From JBAXLO01 sp037134755 (GTDB lineage Bacteria > Bacteroidota > Bacteroidia > Bacteroidales > JACABE01), in NCBI GenBank assembly GCA_037134755.1, contig JBAXLO010000161.1:1-10734 (forward strand): a DNA stretch of 10,734 nt, given 5' to 3'. The position numbers were made by a program, and so were the translations under genes. Below, piece by piece: positions 1 to 7,859 of this stretch; the first letter of the stretch is position 1; each line of letters starts with the position of its first letter. The notes beneath the pieces are model-generated. The model was given only the letters and a program-made list of their open reading frames with translations, searched no databases and was not told the origin of the DNA.

Positions 1-98
1 GGACAATTGTAGGAACAACAAGTGCTTATGCAGGAAGTAAGATTACAGCAACAGGCTGTGAAAGTTCATCTCGCACATTAGTAACTGTAACAATCAAT
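1..98 (+). repeat. Partial copy 1 of an 83-codon Ig-like repeat
   Basis: This 98-bp stretch recurs at 250-347, an exact 249-bp (83-codon) period. The first 55 bases are identical. The remaining 43 bases contain seven differences, at positions 56, 65, 74, 77, 80, 83 and 95, all in third codon positions and all synonymous, so 32 encoded residues are identical. It is probably the last part of a tandem array extending left of the window. Confidence 0.9.
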
Positions 99-2318
99 CC
101 ATTACCAAGTGCACCAACAGCAGGAAATGTAATTGCATGTTCTGACGGAGCAGCTCATACAGGCTCAGCTACAGCAATAAATCCAGGAACAGAAAGCATA
201 GTATGGTACGCAGGAGCAACAGGCTCAACAACTGCAAGTGCACCATCAAGGACAATTGTAGGAACAACAAGTGCTTATGCAGGAAGTAAGATTACAGCAA
301 CAGGATGTGAAAGCTCATCTCGAACTTTGGTTACTGTAACAATAAATGCTCGTCCGATAGCAGCTATAACAAGCTCTGCAGCTACAATCTGTAATGGTGA
401 AAGTACTTCTATTAGTGGAACAATATCTGCTAGTGGAACATGGACATTAACTTTAAATGGTTCTTTAACAACCACAGGTTCAGGAAATGGAACATGGAGT
501 AAAAGTGTAAACCCATCAGCTAACACTACCTACACAATTACAGCTTTATCTGATGCTCATTGTACTTCAATTTCTGGTGATTTAACAGGTAGTGAAATCG
601 TAACGGTTAATCCTCTACCTACTCCTTCTATTTCTGGACCAACAACAACTTGTGCAAATGATACTACTTCTTATACTGATACTGATGTATCGGCAGGTAG
701 TTATACTTATGAATGGACAGTATCTAATGGAATAATTACTTCAGGTGCTAATTCATTACATGTTACTGTAAAATGGAATAGTAATTGTGTACAAGGTTGG
801 GTAGAACTTACTAAAACTAACACAATAACTGGTTGTTCTCAAACTACAGGTCAATATGGTGTAACGATCTATTCACTACCAACACCTGTTATCTCTGGAA
901 GTTTAACAGTTTCTAATTCTGCTACAAATTCTTCTTACTCAACTCCAAATGTAAATGGTAATTTATATTCATGGACAGTAATAGGAGGAACTATTATTAG
1001 TGGTCAAGGAACAAGTTCAATTGATATTAATTGGGGTACTTGTGGTACTTGTACAACAGGTTCCGTAGCAGTTACTGAAACTTCAATAAATGGATGTAGT
1101 GCATCTACAACAGTTAATGTAACAATTAATCAAGGTAGTGCAACTCTTACCGGTGTAGTTTATTATGCTAATGATTATTCAACACCATTAACCGGAGTTA
1201 CTGTTAACTTGATTAAAGACGGATCAGTTATAGCAACTACTACAACTGGAGCAGGTGTTGTTAATATGGAACCTGTAATGGGTTATTATGAGTTTAATAA
1301 TATTGCTTATGGAGATTATTCAATAAATCTATCTTCTTCAAAACCATGGGGTGGAGTTAATGCAACAGATGCTTTATTAGTTCAATTAAATGGTGGTTTT
1401 ACACCGTTTGTTCAAACTATAGCTGATGTAAATGCTTCTTCTTCTATTACTGCATTAGATGCTTTGTTAATAAAAATGAGAGTAGTAGGTATGACTTCAA
1501 GTTTTGCAGCAGGTGATTGGAAATTTAATGGAAATAGCGAGATATTTACTTTCTCTGCTATTAATAATTCTAAAGATTATAGTGCTTTATGTGTTGGTGA
1601 TGTTAATGAATCTTATATACCTACAGGTTTAAAAGAAACTTCATTATTATCAACTAATGAAGGTATAGAAAATGTTTCAGTTAATGAATCATTTAATTAT
1701 GACATCAGAAGTAACCAAACTGCTCAATTAGGTGCTATGACTTTATTTATGAGTTATGATCAGAATCGTTTTGAAATTGAAAAAGTAAATACATTATTAG
1801 ATGGCATGAAATATGTTGTTAATAATGGACAAATTGCATTAGCATGGTCTGATTTAAGATCAATTTCAGTTAATGATAATGATCCTATTATTTCTCTACA
1901 AATGAGATCTAAAGTAGCTATAAGTGATCCTACTCAAATATTTACAATTGAAGCAGGAAGTGAATTTGCAGATCCTAATGCAGTTAAATTAAATAATTAT
2001 ACTGTTAAGATGGCTAATGTTGCAACTACAACTAATGGTGCAAAAGATTTGTATATTACAAATTATCCTAATCCATTTACAAGTTCAACTGATATAGTTT
2101 ATACATTACCGGAAACAGGTAAAGTGAAGTTAGTTTTAACTAATATGTTAGGACAAACTATCAGTACACTTGTTGATGGAGTACAATCAGCTGGTTCTTA
2201 TAAAGTGACTGTTAGTACTTCTTCTCTAAATCTAACACCTGGAGTTTATACTTACAGGATGGAAGTTGAAGGAACTACAACATCATTTAGCAGAACTAAC
2301 AAAGTTATCTGTAAATAA
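3..2318 (+). CDS. Large T9SS-secreted Ig/PKD-repeat protein with dockerin-like and cohesin-like domains (5' end outside window)
   Basis: The reading frame is open from the left edge, so this is the last 771 residues of a larger protein; a TTG at 327 is not a credible start because the same domain repeat continues upstream of it. Visible order, in fragment residues: Ig-like repeats separated by PLP linkers (1-205), two PKD-like domains with YEWTV and YSWTV cores (about 206-375), a CNA-B/carboxypeptidase-regulatory-like fold (380-445), a dockerin-like module (446-540) with a loop D475-x-N477-x-S-x-S-x-x-x-x-D486 and a closing CVGDV motif, a cohesin-like domain (555-670, core IALAWS), and a T9SS type A sorting domain (683-771, NYPNPF then GVYTYRMEVEG). 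It should be exported by Sec, cross the outer membrane by T9SS and stay at or leave the cell surface. An adhesive or structural role is inferred; no catalytic domain is seen. Tandem TAATAA stops end it, followed by a hairpin. Confidence 0.88.
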   Translation, partial: TIVGTTSAYAGSKITATGCESSSRTLVTVTINPLPSAPTAGNVIACSDGAAHTGSATAINPGTESIVWYAGATGSTTASAPSRTIVGTTSAYAGSKITATGCESSSRTLVTVTINARPIAAITSSAATICNGESTSISGTISASGTWTLTLNGSLTTTGSGNGTWSKSVNPSANTTYTITALSDAHCTSISGDLTGSEIVTVNPLPTPSISGPTTTCANDTTSYTDTDVSAGSYTYEWTVSNGIITSGANSLHVTVKWNSNCVQGWVELTKTNTITGCSQTTGQYGVTIYSLPTPVISGSLTVSNSATNSSYSTPNVNGNLYSWTVIGGTIISGQGTSSIDINWGTCGTCTTGSVAVTETSINGCSASTTVNVTINQGSATLTGVVYYANDYSTPLTGVTVNLIKDGSVIATTTTGAGVVNMEPVMGYYEFNNIAYGDYSINLSSSKPWGGVNATDALLVQLNGGFTPFVQTIADVNASSSITALDALLIKMRVVGMTSSFAAGDWKFNGNSEIFTFSAINNSKDYSALCVGDVNESYIPTGLKETSLLSTNEGIENVSVNESFNYDIRSNQTAQLGAMTLFMSYDQNRFEIEKVNTLLDGMKYVVNNGQIALAWSDLRSISVNDNDPIISLQMRSKVAISDPTQIFTIEAGSEFADPNAVKLNNYTVKMANVATTTNGAKDLYITNYPNPFTSSTDIVYTLPETGKVKLVLTNMLGQTISTLVDGVQSAGSYKVTVSTSSLNLTPGVYTYRMEVEGTTTSFSRTNKVICK
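250..347 (+). repeat. Partial copy 2 of the 83-codon Ig-like repeat
   Basis: This is the second copy of the segment at 1-98. After position 347 the sequence leaves the repeat: the next linker reads ARPIAA where copy 1 has PLPSAP, and the following Ig-like domain is clearly diverged. This is the downstream boundary of the high-identity repeat. Confidence 0.9.
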
Positions 2319-2329
2319 TAAACTAAATA

Positions 2330-2374
2330 AAATTGATAACAGGCAGTTAATTTTCAATTGTCTGTTATCAATTT
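2330..2374 (+). terminator. Stem-loop downstream of the Ig/PKD-repeat gene
   Basis: An inverted repeat pairs 2330-2348 with 2356-2374 (19 pairs including two G-U wobbles; outer arm AAATTGATAACAG), with a 7-base loop at 2349-2355. It starts 11 bases after the stop codon. The right arm ends in ATTT and is not followed by a strong T-run, so termination may be incomplete. It could also act as an mRNA 3'-end stabiliser. Confidence 0.6.
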
Positions 2375-2401
2375 AATAATTAAACAACACAAAATATTTT
2401 A

Positions 2402-3439
2402 ATGAACAAAAATTTAATATTTATGATTTTGTTCTCAATAAATACAGCCTTATCTGCACAGACAGTTAGCTTAACAATAGCTTCTGATACTGTTTGTGCA
2501 GATTCGGTAGTGTTGTTACCTGTATATGCTTCAAATATGAATGGTGTAGGAGCAATAACTATTTATATAAAATATGATAGCTTACAAATAATTAATCCTA
2601 CTTTAGTAAATATTAATTCTCAACTTACAAACGAATTAACTTATACTTATGTTACCAATCCTAGTAGGTTAAGAATTGCATGGAGTAGTTTGAATTATGT
2701 GAGTTTTGCTCAGAATAAGCTGTTTGATTTGCAATTTATTTTTAATGGGGTTTCAAGCCCGTTAGAATTTACTTCAAATTGTGAAATAGCAAATAGTAAT
2801 CAAATATTCCCTACTAATTTAATTAATGGAACAATTCAATCAATTAGTCCTTTGATTTTATTACAACCCCACGATACTATAATTGATGAAGGACATTCTG
2901 CCAAATTTAATTTAAATGCTAATAATGCAAATAATTATTATTGGAAAGTATGCACTGATAATGGAAACATTTGGTCAACTCTTAATGATAATAATTATTA
3001 TTCGGGTACACATACAGGGAATTTGATGATTACAAATATTCCTTATACTTTTAATGGAAATAAATATCTTTGTACTGTTGAAAATACAAGTTGTAGTTTA
3101 AATACCATTTTTTCTACATTACTTGTTAATACAACAAATGATATAACAATTTCAGAAAATAATTATGATGAAACAATCTTAAAACAAAATACACCAAATC
3201 CTTTTAGTGGAAATACCTCATTTGATTATACTATTAATAGTTCAGGGAACGTTAAGTTATCCCTTTATGATATAATCGGAAATAAAATTAAGGAATTACA
3301 AAATGAATACAAAGGAATTGGTACCTATACATTGGTTTTGAATTCAGAGAACTTAAAACCTGGTGTTTTCTTATTCCTTTTAGAATTTGAAAACAATAAT
3401 ACAAAATTTTCTACATTTAAAAAGATAGTGAAAATTTAA
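2402..3439 (+). CDS. Cohesin-like / Ig-like T9SS-sorted surface protein
   Basis: The 345-residue protein has a signal peptide (1-19, cleavage expected after LSA, mature N-terminus QTVSL). A cohesin-like domain fills 21-146, with strand motifs VVLLPVYA, ITIYIKYD and core LRIAWSS, plus a lone Cys in SNCEIA near 127. An Ig-like segment covers about 150-243, opening LQPHDTIIDEG and containing YLCTVEN, close to the PSI-T-EG ... Y-x-C pattern of bacterial Ig-like domains. A T9SS type A sorting domain occupies 259-345 (NTPNPF, then LKPGVFLF). The ATG at 2402 is the only sensible start ahead of the signal peptide, and no Shine-Dalgarno is present, as usual in the phylum. It follows the hairpin at 2330-2374 and precedes the next gene by 60 bp. 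It is likely a single-cohesin surface or anchoring protein; the ligand is unknown. Confidence 0.87.
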   Translation: MNKNLIFMILFSINTALSAQTVSLTIASDTVCADSVVLLPVYASNMNGVGAITIYIKYDSLQIINPTLVNINSQLTNELTYTYVTNPSRLRIAWSSLNYVSFAQNKLFDLQFIFNGVSSPLEFTSNCEIANSNQIFPTNLINGTIQSISPLILLQPHDTIIDEGHSAKFNLNANNANNYYWKVCTDNGNIWSTLNDNNYYSGTHTGNLMITNIPYTFNGNKYLCTVENTSCSLNTIFSTLLVNTTNDITISENNYDETILKQNTPNPFSGNTSFDYTINSSGNVKLSLYDIIGNKIKELQNEYKGIGTYTLVLNSENLKPGVFLFLLEFENNNTKFSTFKKIVKI

Positions 3440-3499
3440 ATTTGAATATAAATTATATAAATATATCGGCACAAAATAGTCAATAATTAAATAGAAAAA

Positions 3500-5689
3500 A
3501 TGATGAAAAAATTTACTATAATAGTATTGCTGATGGTGCTTCTTAAAGCAACTTTATTTAGTCAAAATGCTACTGTTAGTTTGTCGTCTGTTACTCCTAG
3601 TCCGGGTCAGCACTTTACAGTACCTTTGATAGTAACAAATTTTACTAGTATTAGTAGTATGACTTTTATAATAAAATTTGATCCCACAGCAATAACACCA
3701 GAAATAAATTCACAAGGTAAGTTGAATTTAACAAGTTTCGCAACAGGTTTTGATTTAATAAATTTTATAGGATATGTTCAGGGAGGAAATAAATTAGTAA
3801 TAACCTTTTCTGAACAAACTATGCCTCCTATTGCAGATGGTACATTATTTAATTTGAATTTTGCATCCTATTGTGGAACTTCAGGTACAAGTTTAGAATT
3901 TCAGACTGGAAGTGAGGTTGGAACAGGAATAAATCCAACTACAATATTACCTGTTGTTTTTAATAATGGACAAATTAACAATGTTAACGCTAATGCTACT
4001 GTTGGAATTGGAAATATGATTTTTAATTTTGACATGGCTAACCCTTCTGTTACAGTTCCTATCTCAGTTTCTAATATTACTAGTAATGTTGGTTCTATAG
4101 ATTTACATATTCAATATGATCCTTCAAAATTAGCTTATATCAAAACAATCGGAGTAGGAGTTCTTACAACTGGATTAGTCGCTAATGTAAACAATGGAAT
4201 CATTTCAATTGCTTGGACCAAAAATTCAGGTGGTGTCTTATTAAATGATGGAACTATATTAAACTTAATGTTTGCTTATACTGGAACAGATATTGGCAAT
4301 TTGAATTTTTATCCTTGCTGTTTATTTGGGAATGCTGCTGGTAATGGATATTTGGATGTTAAATATACTAATGGAAGTGTAAGCCCGGATTTTTCAGGTA
4401 CTATTCCTGATGTGAAATTAGATTCAATTACTGCTGCTGTACAAGGACAAGTTTATGATGTTCCATTAACATTTAGTGGATTTCAAACTATTTCTCCTGA
4501 TGCTATTGGTGCTTATACTTTACATGTTACTTACGATAATCCAAAACTTTCCTTTATAAAGGATACTAATAATACAAGTTCTGCTATAGTTAATGCTGTA
4601 GGCAATGTTATTAATATAGTTTGGACAAAAACTACTGCATCTAATATAAATGGACAGGCTTTAAAACTTAAGTTTAGATATAATGGTGTAGGAGCTGCAA
4701 ATATTAGTTTTAGTTCCGGATGTAGTTTCAGTAATATGCAAAGTACTTTAGTTAACGTAGCTTATTTAAATGCTGCTATTATTCCAGCAACTATATCAGC
4801 TAATGCTACTATTGAAAATGTTTCTGGTTCTGTTGGCAATAATGTACTTATACCTATCGATTTTTCAGGTTTACCTGTTAATATGGGTGCAGTTACAATG
4901 AATATTGATTATGACAAAACAAAATTAACATTCATTGATGCACCTGCATTATATAATACATTTGGAGCTAGTGTTTTGTTAAATCCATCAACTCATAAAA
5001 TTCAAATAGCTTGGTCTAGTACTAGTGCAACTGATCTTAATAGTACTTTTTTGAAATTAAGATTTGCTTATAATTTTGCAGGTAATGGTACGGGTGCTAT
5101 CGTTTCTTTTGGTGATGGATGTGAACTTACAACTAATACTGCAACTTTAGTGCCTGTAAATTGGAATAATGGAGGTGTTAATCTTAATTCGAAGATTAGT
5201 GGAATCTTAACTTATAATAGTGATCCTAATCCAGGTATTCCACTTATAGGTTTTAAAGTTTATTTAGAATCATTATCAGGAGATAAATTAGATTCTGTAA
5301 TTTCAGATGCTAATGGTTATTATGAACTTATGGCTATTAATGGAACTTATAAGATTAGCGTAACTGCATCTAATGATGCTTTTTGGTATGCAGATGATCA
5401 AGATTTATATCCTATTTATACTTATTATACTGATGGAACTCCATTACCTTATTCTAATGATCTTAGGATATTAGCTTGTGATGCTACTAATGATGGAGAT
5501 GTAACTAGCGATGACTTAGCAGCTATTTATTATAAATTCACTAATGGATCAGACCCAACCTTTTTAGCGCCTGAGTTTTTGTTTGAAACACCACAAATTA
5601 TTATTAATTCTGTTGCTATTAATCAAGACATATTAGGTATTTGTACCGGAAATGTTACTGGTTCTAACCCATCTCCTAATCATAATTAA
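3500..5689 (+). CDS. Four-cohesin scaffold-like exported protein with C-terminal dockerin-like module, no T9SS domain
   Basis: The 729-residue protein begins with a signal peptide (1-21, ending LFS before QNATV); ATG at 3500 or 3503 are equivalent choices. Four cohesin-like domains follow at about 24-161, 165-294, 300-428 and 434-562, each with a [VI]P[LI] strand, a YD- or FD-type strand and an ISIAWT-like core. A CNA-B/carboxypeptidase-regulatory-like fold (564-622, DANGYYEL) leads into a dockerin-like module (about 627-725) with a near-canonical calcium loop D661-x-T-x-D665-G-D667-V-T-S-D-D672 and a closing CTGNV motif. The chain ends nine residues after GNVTGS, with no sorting domain; the neighbouring genes 1, 2 and 4 all have one. 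Architecture resembles a small scaffoldin, but no cellulose-binding or enzymatic module is seen. Role as an assembly backbone is inference. The next gene starts 22 bp downstream. Confidence 0.87.
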   Translation: MMKKFTIIVLLMVLLKATLFSQNATVSLSSVTPSPGQHFTVPLIVTNFTSISSMTFIIKFDPTAITPEINSQGKLNLTSFATGFDLINFIGYVQGGNKLVITFSEQTMPPIADGTLFNLNFASYCGTSGTSLEFQTGSEVGTGINPTTILPVVFNNGQINNVNANATVGIGNMIFNFDMANPSVTVPISVSNITSNVGSIDLHIQYDPSKLAYIKTIGVGVLTTGLVANVNNGIISIAWTKNSGGVLLNDGTILNLMFAYTGTDIGNLNFYPCCLFGNAAGNGYLDVKYTNGSVSPDFSGTIPDVKLDSITAAVQGQVYDVPLTFSGFQTISPDAIGAYTLHVTYDNPKLSFIKDTNNTSSAIVNAVGNVINIVWTKTTASNINGQALKLKFRYNGVGAANISFSSGCSFSNMQSTLVNVAYLNAAIIPATISANATIENVSGSVGNNVLIPIDFSGLPVNMGAVTMNIDYDKTKLTFIDAPALYNTFGASVLLNPSTHKIQIAWSSTSATDLNSTFLKLRFAYNFAGNGTGAIVSFGDGCELTTNTATLVPVNWNNGGVNLNSKISGILTYNSDPNPGIPLIGFKVYLESLSGDKLDSVISDANGYYELMAINGTYKISVTASNDAFWYADDQDLYPIYTYYTDGTPLPYSNDLRILACDATNDGDVTSDDLAAIYYKFTNGSDPTFLAPEFLFETPQIIINSVAINQDILGICTGNVTGSNPSPNHN
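3569..5185 (+). repeat. Four tandem cohesin-like domain repeats (protein level)
   Basis: Four units of roughly 130 residues share strand order and core motifs (ITFS, ISIAWT, INIVWT, IQIAWS), with a later cysteine in units 2-4 (PCCLF, SGCSF, DGCEL) that is replaced by GSEV in unit 1. The DNA is too diverged to align by eye, so the duplications are old. Confidence 0.75.
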
Positions 5690-5711
5690 AAAAAATAAAT
5701 ATTCACATATA

Positions 5712-7826
5712 ATGAAAAATTCAATAAAATTTCTTTATCGTAATATTGCATTAATATTAATTGTTTTTGCATTTAATTCTTCTTACGGACAAATTGATTC
5801 TGTTCTTGTAAATTATAATTTATCTGGGCTTCATGCAGGGGATACTGTATTAGTTCCAGTTATATTTAAATCTAATGTTAATGTTGCTAATTGGGAAATT
5901 GTTTTCTTTTATAATAGGGATGTTCTTAAGTATGATTTTTGTACTTTTGATGCTATTTGGGGGACAAGTGGGAATCAACCCGGAGTATTCAATAATGGAG
6001 CATATACAGTGAGTTCTTTAGCTCCTGAAAAGCCTAATCAGATAGCAACTAAGGTAAGTTGGTCAACTGTTTCTGGAACAACAGCATATGCATGTAATCC
6101 TAGAACTGCTTTTACTTTAAGGTTTATTTTTAATGGAGGTTCTGATACTATGCAAGTAATTAATAAAAGCACATTAACCACGCAAACACAAAGTTGGTTT
6201 TCTTACTTGAAAACTGCAAGTAATGTTGTGATGACTAATACTGTTTGGAAAATTAGTGGAATAGCTTCTGGTAATAAGGTTCCAATTACTTCTTTATCTG
6301 GAGGAGCTTCGTGGAAAACAGCATCTTCTTGGGATAAAGGTCATATACCAAATACTTCGAATAGTGAAATTATAATAGCAAGTAACACTACGACACCCAT
6401 GGTGTTGGATACTAATTATACAACAAATTTAAATGTAACTATTAATTCAGGTGCTGCCTTCAGTATTAGTAGCGGGAAAACATTTACTGTGAATGCAAAT
6501 TTTCTTTTAAAATCTGATAAAAATAGCACTGGTTCTTTTATTCAAAATGGAACATTTAGTGCTACATCAGCAAAAGTTGAAAAATATATTAAAGGTAATG
6601 AATGGCATATCATGTCTATTCCAATTTCAAGTGAAACTGCTAATGTATTTAATGCTGCTAATACTAATAATAATGGAGACTCTATATATGTAAAATATTT
6701 ATTTAATAATAGTTGGAACTGGATTTATTCTGTTAGTACAGCTTTATCTCCTTATCAAGGATATTTTGTATGGGCTGATACAATACAATTCCATCATCCT
6801 TCTCCAACACTTAATTTTACTGGTACTATTAATAGTGCTAATCAAACTGTATCTACTATTGGTGGTACTAACTGGCAAATGATTGGGAATTCTTATACTT
6901 CTGCTATAGATTGGTCAACAGTAGCTAGTAGGTCAAATGCTGCTGGCAGCGCATATTATTGTTGGAGTCCTGCGGCAAGTTTAGGTGCAGGAGCTTATGC
7001 AACATCTGATGGCACAATAAATGCAAATGGTGCTACTAAATATATACCTGCTATGCAAGGTTTTTTTATTAAATCTTTAAATACTAATGGAATTAGTTTT
7101 ACAAGTGCTAATAAAGTACATAATACTCAACCTTTCTTTAAAAGTAGTAATGATTTAAATAATATAATTAGATTAACAGCATCAATTGGATCTCGTTATG
7201 ATGAAACAGTTATTGCTTTTGATCAAATTGCAACTAATAATTATGATATTGCTAATGACGTTACTAAGTTAATGTCAAATGATTCAATAGTGCCTGAGAT
7301 TTATACAATAGCAAGTGCAGAAGATTTAGTAATTAATAGATTTGGTGCCTATCCTTATGCTGTGCCTTTTAATGTAAATCTTTTAAAAACTGTTGGTAAT
7401 AATAATATAACTATTACTGCATCTGATTTTAGTAATTTTGATACTGGAGTTTCTATTATATTAGAAGATTTATTATTAAGTACCACTCAAGATTTAAGAA
7501 TTAATCCAGTATATACATTTACTGCTTCTTTAGGAAATAACTCAGGTAGATTTGTTTTACATTTTGCAAATCCTACTTATGGAGTTAATGAAATAAATAA
7601 AAGCAATGTGAGTATTTATTCTTATGAAAAAGATGTTTATATTAATACTAATGATAATGTTAAAGAAATTAGTATTTATAATATAATGGGTCAGGAAATA
7701 CTTAAGAAATCAGAATTAAATAAACAAGCATTATATAAATTGACTGTTAATAACGCTGCAGGAAATTATATAGTAAAAGTACTAACTGATAAGGGTGTTT
7801 ATACTGAGAAAGTGTTTATTAAATAA
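5712..7826 (+). CDS. Cohesin-like T9SS-sorted protein with beta-rich passenger
   Basis: The start is ATG 5712, which puts a clean signal peptide first (1-26, ending SSYG before QIDS); the in-frame ATG at 5652 lies inside the preceding gene and would add a 20-residue polar extension. A cohesin-like domain covers about 28-183 (VLVPVIF, WEIVFFYNRDVL, core KVSWSTV). At 196-217 a GGASWKTASSWDKGHIPN segment matches the W-x-x-x-x-S-W-x-x-x-x-x-P pattern that opens beta-helix-type passengers in Bacteroidota secreted proteins; 218-290 is Thr/Ser/Asn-rich beta repeat. The 291-620 region, beginning KYIKGNEWHIMSIPIS, is a passenger type seen widely in T9SS proteins without known activity. Residues 633-704 form a T9SS type A sorting domain (KEISIYNIMGQEIL ... 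GNYIVKV). It is a surface-exposed or released protein with no catalytic motif recognised. Confidence 0.86.
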   Translation: MKNSIKFLYRNIALILIVFAFNSSYGQIDSVLVNYNLSGLHAGDTVLVPVIFKSNVNVANWEIVFFYNRDVLKYDFCTFDAIWGTSGNQPGVFNNGAYTVSSLAPEKPNQIATKVSWSTVSGTTAYACNPRTAFTLRFIFNGGSDTMQVINKSTLTTQTQSWFSYLKTASNVVMTNTVWKISGIASGNKVPITSLSGGASWKTASSWDKGHIPNTSNSEIIIASNTTTPMVLDTNYTTNLNVTINSGAAFSISSGKTFTVNANFLLKSDKNSTGSFIQNGTFSATSAKVEKYIKGNEWHIMSIPISSETANVFNAANTNNNGDSIYVKYLFNNSWNWIYSVSTALSPYQGYFVWADTIQFHHPSPTLNFTGTINSANQTVSTIGGTNWQMIGNSYTSAIDWSTVASRSNAAGSAYYCWSPAASLGAGAYATSDGTINANGATKYIPAMQGFFIKSLNTNGISFTSANKVHNTQPFFKSSNDLNNIIRLTASIGSRYDETVIAFDQIATNNYDIANDVTKLMSNDSIVPEIYTIASAEDLVINRFGAYPYAVPFNVNLLKTVGNNNITITASDFSNFDTGVSIILEDLLLSTTQDLRINPVYTFTASLGNNSGRFVLHFANPTYGVNEINKSNVSIYSYEKDVYINTNDNVKEISIYNIMGQEILKKSELNKQALYKLTVNNAAGNYIVKVLTDKGVYTEKVFIK

Positions 7827-7859
7827 ATAATTAGAATTTAACAAAGAAACTACATAGAT

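Noticed and set aside
327..329. TTG as the start codon of the first gene
   Set aside because: The frame is open to the left edge and encodes the preceding unit of the same Ig-like repeat, so the gene starts outside the window.
275..526. Minus-strand open frame of 83 codons
   Set aside because: It lies wholly inside the Ig-like repeat region of the plus-strand gene and has no recognisable domain; a shadow frame.
3440..3499. Promoter in the 60-bp gap before the four-cohesin gene
   Set aside because: A TTTG occurs at 3441-3444 but no TAnnTTTG lies at a suitable distance; the gap is simple AT-rich sequence.
5652..5711. Upstream ATG giving a 724-residue form of the fourth gene and overlap with the third
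   Set aside because: It would put 20 residues, several of them lysines, before a typical signal peptide; ATG 5712 gives the signal peptide directly.
5652..5720. Frameshift joining the four-cohesin gene to the next gene, which would supply a sorting domain
   Set aside because: The third gene ends just after a complete closing motif, and the fourth has its own signal peptide 22 bp later, so both ends look natural.
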